A stretch of 64,000 nucleotides of DNA from Episyrphus balteatus (taxonomy: Eukaryota; Arthropoda; Insecta; Diptera; Syrphidae): positions 55,070,094 to 55,134,093 of the forward strand of contig NC_079136.1 in the NCBI RefSeq assembly GCF_945859705.1. The letters run 5' to 3'. Numbering within the stretch: position 1 is the first letter of the stretch; every line of letters begins with the position of its first letter. Under the pieces are notes generated by a model that was not told where the DNA came from, ran no database searches, and saw only the letters and a list, made by a program, of their open reading frames with translations. Of the stretch, positions 58,401 through 64,000 are shown in pieces. Made by a program: the position numbers and the translations under genes.

Positions 58401-60443
58401 TTAAATAATTTATGTTGAACATATACTCTTATAACTTAAATGCTTAAGTTTCGATTCAGGAAACGGGTTTTTATTGTCGTTCAATTTTTGATGCGATCAA
58501 AATCCATCAAAGCGATTTCATTTTATTTTTTATTTATTGCTATTTTGATTTTATAAACTTGATTTCAGTCGATAGCATTGTTAACGCAAAAGATCGAACG
58601 ATAAACCAAAAATATCGATCAAAATAGAGATTCAAAATTCCAAAATTTTCGATGATCGACTACCGAAAAAAGTAGTCCATCGATAGACAATCCACAATTT
58701 TACCTTCAAAATAAATTCTGAATCGTGTAGTCGAAATTAATGAAAATTACGCCAGAATGATAACATTGAAATAACTCTGTAATTCTCGCGATGTTAACAT
58801 TTCCTATATGTATCATATTAATTGTGGGATTTTTAATGAATAATTGACAAATTTGAAATCCATATCAGGTACCTGCGCTTAAAAAAGAAAAAAAATCTGA
58901 TCATAACTTACCTCTCTTGCAAAAACTCCTCGCAAATGTGCCTGAATAACAATGGCTGCTCTTCTCTTCCTTAAGAATTCAATACGCAACTTACATCCCC
59001 TATAAGCGTGTTGTATCCTCAAAGCAGCATTTCTCATCTTTTGATACTTTTTCAATGCCAAATACCTTTTCCATGATCGCTGTATTATCAGCGCATTCTT
59101 ATTAATAATTTGCATTCGTACATCTTCCAACGGTTCATGGGCACGACTACGCAGAAAGACCTTAGTCTTACCGACTTGCCACTCAACCGATGGCACATTC
59201 AATTCCTTTATCACAGCCAATACTTGATCACGTGCTGTTGGCAGACGTTGCTTTTGCTTTGTCAAACATCGATATTTCGTTACGAATTCCTCGAATGTCA
59301 GATGTATGGGGAAACCTTCACGTCTAATCCGAATTATATCTAACATACCTAAGTATCTAAGTTGATCTAAGACTAGTCGATCGTTATAATCGTTTGGTAC
59401 TTTTTCTGAGTTCGGTTTAATACATCGTACATACCTGGGAAAAAATAAGAAAACAAAAAGGGATTTAGGGATTTTCTGTGTTTTTTCCTTTTTTTTGTTT
59501 TAAGGATAACAATAAAACCGAATCCTTACCATGGATTTGTACTTTGAAGTACATCTACCAGCGATTGTAATTGCACTCTAAATGTATCGCTTACAGTTAA
59601 TTTGCCCTTAGAGGTGCCCCTTTGTACAGTTGCTGAGGATATTTGATTTTGTGATTGTATTGAAAGAAGATCCTTGAAGAACAAAAAAAAAAAAAACAAT
59701 AATTTGTATTTTTAGATGGAAAATCACGTATACAAAAGTATTTATTTCTTTGGGTATTTACCTGATAGGAAGACAATTCCTGCACGAAGACATTTTCACT
59801 GCGGCTCATAAAATCAAATAAAACATCCTGTTGCACGTCCCGATTCTTATCGACAAATCCCTTCACCGTATACAACACACAACCGGCATAGTGTTTTATA
59901 CCGAATTCGGTTTCCCAATGCCGTCGATCTGTACCTTTAACATAGTTTGCATTCGATTCGAATTCACCGTGTAAATTTGTAAGGTAAGCCAAATCGGATC
60001 CCTTGGGCATGTGACACTGCTCGGTAAGGAGTTTGAGTATGCATCGTGGTGGTTTTTCGATCAGTTCAAGACACAACGTATTATCAGTGAATTCGATGTG
60101 TGAATATTTGATTTCTTCTTGTTTATACTGTTTTGATATAAAAGAATAATGATAATTAAATTTTAATTTGAGATTTTTTTGAGGATTAATATTTTCTTAC
60201 AATTTCCTGCTCGAGAGCGAACACATAATGGTTGAAGAACTTGTGGAGTTTTTCGTTGGTATAGTTGATGCAGAGTTGTTCAAAAGAATTCACTGCAAAG
60301 TTTTCAAATCCAAATATATCAAGGACTCCAAGGAATCGAGTAGAATCCTGACCGGGATTGATGCAGATGTTTATTTGACTGATAAGCCATGCAAAAGTTC
60401 GCGAGTAAAGTGCTTTTGCCATAGCATGACGATTTTCTCGTGC
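46031..60443 (-). CDS. Myo10A: Sisyphus/Myo10A-like MyTH4-FERM myosin (myosin XV class), 3' part
   Basis: Seventeen coding exons read in frame from 60443 to the TAA at 46031: 60443-60201, 60127-59762, 59672-59530, 59434-58912, 56314-56166, 55527-55498, 52707-52428, 52369-51518, 51448-51225, 51161-51023, 50958-50551, 50490-49515, 49457-49159, 47435-47106, 47042-46626, 46559-46356 and 46288-46031. They give 1946 residues. The order is second half of the motor, three IQ motifs (about 362-422), a charged helix, a Pro-rich linker (about 490-760), MyTH4, FERM, MyTH4, FERM and a Pro/Thr tail. The actin motor would carry cargo bound by its tail along filopodia. Three IQs and two MyTH4-FERM units without a visible SH3 favour Sisyphus over myosin VIIa. 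The first motor half is outside the window. Confidence 0.92.
47436..49158 (-). other. myosin intron of 1723 nt
   Basis: A GT-AG intron splits the second MyTH4 from FERM-2. It is AT-rich with loosely repeated phrases (for example CTAGCAGCTCT/TAGGAGCTCT near 47920 and 48190), suggesting old repeat remnants. No nested gene is seen. Confidence 0.6.
49515..51448 (-). CDS. Myo10A: myosin exons: first MyTH4-FERM module
   Basis: Exons 51448-51225 and 51161-51023 complete MyTH4-1. They include LRDEIFVQCMRQSTNNPHSE, a core MyTH4 motif that contacts cargo, and WLLLCLTIVAFQPSK. Exons 50958-50551 and 50490-49515 encode a FERM domain, with a ubiquitin-like lobe (FFFLDGRTKAIDVHPTDSAS), a helical lobe and a PH-like lobe ending in FETSQKNEIGSLIVSYY. 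The last exon also begins the second MyTH4 domain. Confidence 0.9.
51518..52707 (-). CDS. Myo10A: myosin exons: proline-rich linker and start of first MyTH4
   Basis: Two exons separated by a 58-nt intron. The linker has polyproline runs (LPPPLPPF, MPPPPPPT, EAPPPPPPVV), a His-rich stretch and Ser/Pro-rich repeats. A charged helix (EREQRRKHRVEKKLQEMQQI) follows, and then the first MyTH4 domain begins (DDLYYDILEFAENYFNIHER). Polyproline text of this kind commonly binds SH3, WW or EVH1 domains and profilin, but partners here are unknown. Confidence 0.88.
52708..55497 (-). other. myosin intron of 2790 nt with a hairpin MITE
   Basis: This intron lies between the microexon and the proline-rich exon. 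It contains the hairpin element at 53693-53824. A less AT-rich patch lies near 54260-54320 (GCGGCCTGCAGGACGCACGC), of unknown nature. No nested gene is supported. Confidence 0.6.
53693..53824. mobile_element. 132-bp hairpin MITE in a myosin intron
   Basis: TGCGTTCCTTTGGGAATATT at 53693 is inverted as AATATTCCCAAAGGAACGCA ending at 53824. The arms continue inward through CTACTGCTTAGTACTTAAA, leaving a short loop. No coding capacity. Confidence 0.75.
55498..55527 (-). CDS. Myo10A: 30-nt myosin microexon
   Basis: An acceptor GCACAG and a strong donor GTAAGTT bracket exactly 30 bases, coding S-I-G-S-A-D-E-D-G-G in the phase needed by both neighbours (phase 2 to phase 2). Because 30 is a multiple of three, skipping also keeps frame (ECE-R-MVQEEM). 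The weak pyrimidine tract suggests a regulated cassette. Inclusion is inferred from phase and splice sites, not from transcripts. Confidence 0.55.
56166..56314 (-). CDS. Myo10A: myosin exon: charged single helix after the IQ motifs
   Basis: Fifty residues (VATALREMRRVDEEMRKRER... to ...EEDRKAIEECE) are an almost uninterrupted alternation of Arg/Lys and Glu/Asp. This is the pattern of a stable single alpha-helix or short coiled coil that extends a myosin lever arm. The exon is flanked by introns of 2597 nt (upstream, containing the 555-bp tandem duplication) and 638 nt. Confidence 0.85.
56315..58911 (-). other. myosin intron of 2597 nt containing a recent tandem duplication
   Basis: This intron separates the IQ exon from the charged-helix exon. 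Besides the 555-bp duplication (57119-58229), it carries a copy of the dispersed repeat (56870-57070, CAGGTACCGTTAATAATGAT) and a short hairpin at about 58379-58467 with TGAATCGAAACTTAA/TTAAGTTTCGATTCA arms. Confidence 0.65.
57119..58229. repeat. near-identical 555-bp tandem duplication
   Basis: The segment beginning GTTACATACCATGCAATGAA at 57119 is repeated from 57674 with a period of 555. By eye the copies are identical except for one extra A in a poly-A run near 58123-58131. The second copy ends at 58229, after ACGAAAAAAATTGT. The junction phrase AAAAAATTGTTACAT shows head-to-tail fusion. Confidence 0.88.
58912..60443 (-). CDS. Myo10A: myosin exons: motor C-terminal half, converter and three IQ motifs
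   Basis: Four exons lie within the gene described at 46031-60443. The first starts in phase 0 after TTTTTTTTCAG. It contains the switch II/relay segment LDIFGFENFAVNSFEQLCIN and YTNEKLHKFFNHYVFALEQE. The second covers the actin-binding region (GIKHYAGCVLYTVKGFVDKN). The third and fourth contain WYVRCIKPN, LDQLRYLGMLDIIRIRREG and the converter. IQ-like helices follow: LIIQRSWKRYL, LRIQHAYRGCKLR and IVIQAHLRGVFAR. Introns are 73, 89 and 95 nt. The P-loop and switch I are not in the window. Confidence 0.92.
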
Positions 60444-62516
60444 CTGAAAAAAAAGATGCGTTATTTAATTGTTGAAACCTTGGCAAGAAATACTATTCGA
60501 TGCATAAAAATTTATCTATTTGGTTGAATTTCACTTTTCATGAGGAAAAGGTACAAATTAGTTAAAAACTATGAAAAGTTGAACTCAGTTAAATTGTTTA
60601 AAATAATCGCCGTTGGTTAGGTGGAATAAGCTTGATAAATTTGTGGCAACAAGGAATAACAACATAAGTCAGTTTTTACAACTTTTCAGGACAGCGCGCT
60701 CGAGCGTTTTGAAAGTTTGGCTTCCCATTACAAGTCAATGCTAATATCATTTTTCTTTAACCTGTAATTCATAAACCACTAAGATAAAAATACGAAAAAA
60801 ATATGGCAGATAGAATCGCTTATTGCGCATCAGATTCTGTAAAAATCTCAATTTCGACATAAGTTGACTTATGTTGTTATTCATTGTTGCCAATGCGTTA
60901 CCATAAAGAATAAATTGGAAACGTAGTTGTCATGCAAAATTGCATGGAACCAAGGAACAAAGCTATGGATAATACAAACCAATAGTACAAAAGTACAAAT
61001 TGTTTGTACCTACATGGAGAAAAAAGATATGCTAAAAATCAAATGGAATCTGTATTAAATTAAGCGGGTTTCTGCATGTTTTCTACTAAGAAGGCTTGAA
61101 ATAAGCCGACAAATCTTTTTAATTTCTTACACCTCAACAAAACATAAAATGTATGACAAAAGAAAAGAATCTTTTTTTAAATTAAGGCTAACACCCGTTT
61201 ATTTTTGTTTAATCTTTTAATTTCAACAAGAGTGCAAATAAATTTAGTGGAAAATCACTTCATTTCTAAGCAGAATTTTTTTATGAAGAAAATTCCTATT
61301 AAAGTAAAATGAAGTTCACTTTGATTTTAATTGAGTTTGTGAACTTACTTTATTATAGTTTTAAGCTTTCATATAATATACTGACATTTGTAATAAGGTA
61401 ACGCAGCTGGTTGTTAATGTTTGCTATTTGTGTATTTAAACTGCAATAAATATAGAAATATCATTCAAAACATCGCTGCAAATTTTAATTTACTAATCTA
61501 CTTAAACTTAAAATACAGATGAATTCAATAATTTTTAATTAGATCCATTACTTACTAAGACTTCGATATATTATTTACAGTGAAAAATATTTGTCCTTAT
61601 ATTTTTTGTTCAAACTCGATTTATCATGAATTCAAGTCCAAAAAAATAAGGGACCGAAACAGATATCTTGTTACATTACGTTATTGTTCTCTATAACTTT
61701 TTTTCCATCAATTTATTGATTGACAAACATTTCATCTAATAGCTAAGAACTAAATTAAGTCTCCCCTTAAAGGCCCAAAAGATATTAATTACATGTGGCA
61801 AACCAAAATAAAGTCTGTCTTTTCTATAACAGTCGTATCAAATTGATAAATTTGTGGATCCTAAAAAAAAATTAAATTGATGCACGCAATGCGATAAAAA
61901 AAGAAACATCAGACAAATTCGTTTCGATTTAAAATCATCGCATTGTGAGATAAACATCAGGCGGAAATCGGAAATAAGCTATATCAGTCTGTTTATTATA
62001 TGGTTCTTTGTTTTATTTAAAAAAAAGATCCTAAAAACAGATTAACAACTTGGCAGTGTAAACGAGGACTTAATCAAAATATATAAATCTGTGTAGACCA
62101 TGAAAATGTTTTTGGGTTTTAACGGTGAGTGACAATTTATTTTTATATTTTTATTGGAGTTGCGTGTGTTATTAAGCTTATGTTATTGTTATGTTAGAGA
62201 GAAAAGTCAAAATTATTGTCTTTTCTTTTTCATATAGGAAAATAAAAAAAAACTTTCTTTCACTGAAATAAAGATGATTAATGATGATATGACTTTCATA
62301 TGCAAATCTTAGAATGTAATCATTTATAAGATTTGTGTCATGTTATGAGGAAGCTTCTTTAGTATCATTGAATAAATGGTATTTTCCTTATCGTAATTGC
62401 GTCTTTGTTTGGACGGAATTTGTTTGTTTTACTCGTTGGTAAACAAAGTGTTTTGATTTATGAAACAAAAAAATATAACCTGAGAAGATTTATAAGATAA
62501 TTATTATCTTTAATTA
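60444..62516 (-). other. upstream myosin intron sequence
   Basis: The first visible motor exon starts at 60443 after an acceptor, and the previous coding exon must lie further up on this strand. I find no motor-like exon between 60444 and 64000, so this is intronic. It is AT-rich with no clear repeat ends up to 62516. Confidence 0.6.
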
Positions 62517-63116
62517 CACCGGCACACAAAAAAAAAGTGTCGTGAACCAGAAACCAGACCTATCTTTCTATATGTTTTTGGGCACGCTGAATCCGAATTT
62601 GGAGTCCGTTTGGCCCCATCACCCTCCAGTTTTGAGCTGTGAGTGCATTTTGTTTGAATTTTTATGACTTTTTTGGAGTTTTTTTCATTTTTCTCAAAAC
62701 TGAAGGGTGACCGGGCAAAACGGACTTGAAAATCGGATTCAGCGGTCCCAAAAACATATAGAAAGATAGGTCTGCTTCCTGGTACATGAAACTTTTTTTT
62801 TTGTGTGCCGCGTATGACAGCGACATGTCGCGACAGTGCTAGCACACAAAAAAAAAAGTTGTATGAACCAGAAACCAGACCTATCTTTCTATATGTTTTT
62901 GGGACCGTTGAATCCGAATTTTAAGTCCGTTTTGCCCGGTCACCCTCCAGTTTTGAGAAAAGTGTAAAAAAGACCCCAAAAACTACCTTTTTTGAGTTTT
63001 TTGCATATTACTCAAAACTGGAGGGTGACAGGGCCAAACGGACTTGAAATTCGGATTCAGCGGGTCCAAAAACATATAGAAAGATAGGTTTGGTTTCTGG
63101 TTTATGACACTTTTTA
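62517..63116. repeat. two tandem copies of a 290-bp palindromic element
   Basis: Copy 1 (about 62517-62812) and copy 2 (about 62841-63116) each start GCACACAAAAAAAAAGT..GAACCAGAAACCAGACCTAT and contain ACCTATCTTTCTATATGTTT and CACCCTCCAGTTTTGAG. Each then reads back in reverse complement. Each copy is a hairpin with arms of about 120-130 bases. The short minus-strand frame through copy 1 (62845-62510) is a by-product. Confidence 0.75.
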
Positions 63117-63233
63117 CTTGCGATATACGTACTATAGGGCAAGTTTAGGATTCGTAAAAAAAATCGAACTCGAGATAACAATTTTACATGACATTACGAT
63201 GATGGAGAATGCCAAAAAAGTGGGTCCGGCAAT

Positions 63234-63275
<42 letters not shown>

Positions 63276-64000
63276 CCTATCTGGAGCTGCAGCCTAAACG
63301 AGTGAAGTGATTTTCTTCAAACTTGGTAGTTAGCAGTTTTTGGTGATTCCCTAGAGGGGAAATTGAAATTTTTTTTTTATGACCAAAACTAACGGTACCT
63401 GCCATATAACGGAAATAGAAAAGTTAATTTTTTTCAAAAACGGCTCTAACGATTTTGATTAAAATTTTTGTGTGTAGTACAACACATAAGAGCCAACTTT
63501 TTAAATAAAAAAAATATTTTTTGTACCGTTATTAACGGTACCTGTCATAAAACGGTTTTTTTCGTTTCTGAATATCTCGTACAACATTAACCCGATTCAA
63601 ATGAAAATTTTTTTACAAAAGTGTGTAAGTGAAGATAATTTTAAAATTTTAGAAAATTTTCAAAAAACGCATTTTTGGTTTTTTAAAAAATATTTCAAAA
63701 TTTTTTTTTGAAAAATCAATTTTTTGAAAACGGATTAATGAAAAATTTTGAAATTTAGTTTTAATGTGTAAATTAATTATTTCTTCAAAATGGCATCCCA
63801 ACTTTTTTTTTGAAAAATGTTAAAAAATTTTTATATATAAAAAACTATTTTTTTAAAAAACGGCTCCTACAATTTTCGAAAAATTTTTTCTAAAAATACC
63901 TTTTTATACAAGAAATAAAATGGCATATTTGTTTTTTTTTTTTAAGATAATTTCAAACGGAGTTTAATTAATTATAAAAACAGATTTAATTTTTTTATAC
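63117..64000. repeat. dispersed element with (CTGT)n microsatellite and conserved repeat phrases
   Basis: A (CTGT)n tract runs 63234-63274, preceded by GCCAAAAAAGTGGGTCCGGC and followed by ATCTGGAGCTGCAGCCTAAA. Non-autonomous insect elements often have this layout. From 63380 on there are copies of the window-wide repeat phrases AACGGTACCTGCCATA and AACGGCTCTAACGATTTTGA, then poly-T-rich DNA to the window end. No gene. Confidence 0.55.

Noticed and set aside
63234..63274. Possible CRISPR-like regular repeat
   Set aside because: It is a simple (CTGT)n microsatellite without spacers in a eukaryotic genome.
60444..64000. Search for further myosin motor exons (P-loop, switch I)
   Set aside because: No minus-strand segment here resembles motor sequence with flanking splice sites. 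The 62845-62510 frame belongs to a palindromic repeat.

Overview
This window is eukaryotic nuclear DNA and almost certainly comes from a fly (Diptera). The genes have short AT-rich introns with GTAAGT-type donors, AATAAA poly(A) signals and TATA plus TCA-type initiator promoters. They include a zerknuellt/Hox3-class homeobox gene and a Sisyphus-like (myosin XV class) MyTH4-FERM myosin. Base composition is strongly AT-rich. Most of the space between genes is poly-A/poly-T-rich DNA and non-autonomous transposons. Nothing bacterial or CRISPR-like is visible.

Layout. Positions 1-16.6 kb hold no gene that I can support. This stretch contains two short tandem-repeat arrays (about 171 bp and about 188 bp units), two large foldback elements (5046-6388 and 11828-14942), a CACAGTG-ended element with a 5-bp duplication (9840-10710), a 600-bp Tc1/mariner-type element (10930-11529) and smaller MITEs. 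The zen-like gene lies at 16780-17872 with its own TATA/Inr promoter. A hAT-type element sits at 19090-20031. A two-exon gene for a 69-aa membrane protein spans 20567-24749 on the minus strand. From 25 to 31.5 kb there are MITEs and a tandem-repeat-bearing element.

At 31594-32366 (minus) a compact locus carries two short reading frames. They could be translated separately or joined by a 54-nt optional intron, and the locus contains an apparent GC-AG intron. From 32.8 to 35.2 kb there is a nest of foldback elements inside one another, including a tRNA-like SINE head. A three-exon peptidyl-tRNA hydrolase 2 gene lies at 36250-36900. Foldback elements follow at 38.7-39.5 and 40.35-41.88 kb. A 73-codon minus-strand reading frame sits at 43897-44118.

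The last third is the 3' part of a Sisyphus/Myo10A-type unconventional myosin on the minus strand (60443 down to 46031). I resolve seventeen coding exons: the second half of the motor, three IQ motifs, a charged helix, a proline-rich linker and two MyTH4-FERM modules. The N-terminal half of the motor lies beyond 64000. The genes look functionally unrelated: a developmental transcription factor, a mitochondrial-type peptidyl-tRNA hydrolase, an actin motor and small proteins. No operon logic applies, apart from the possible dicistronic or fused locus at 31.6-32.4 kb.
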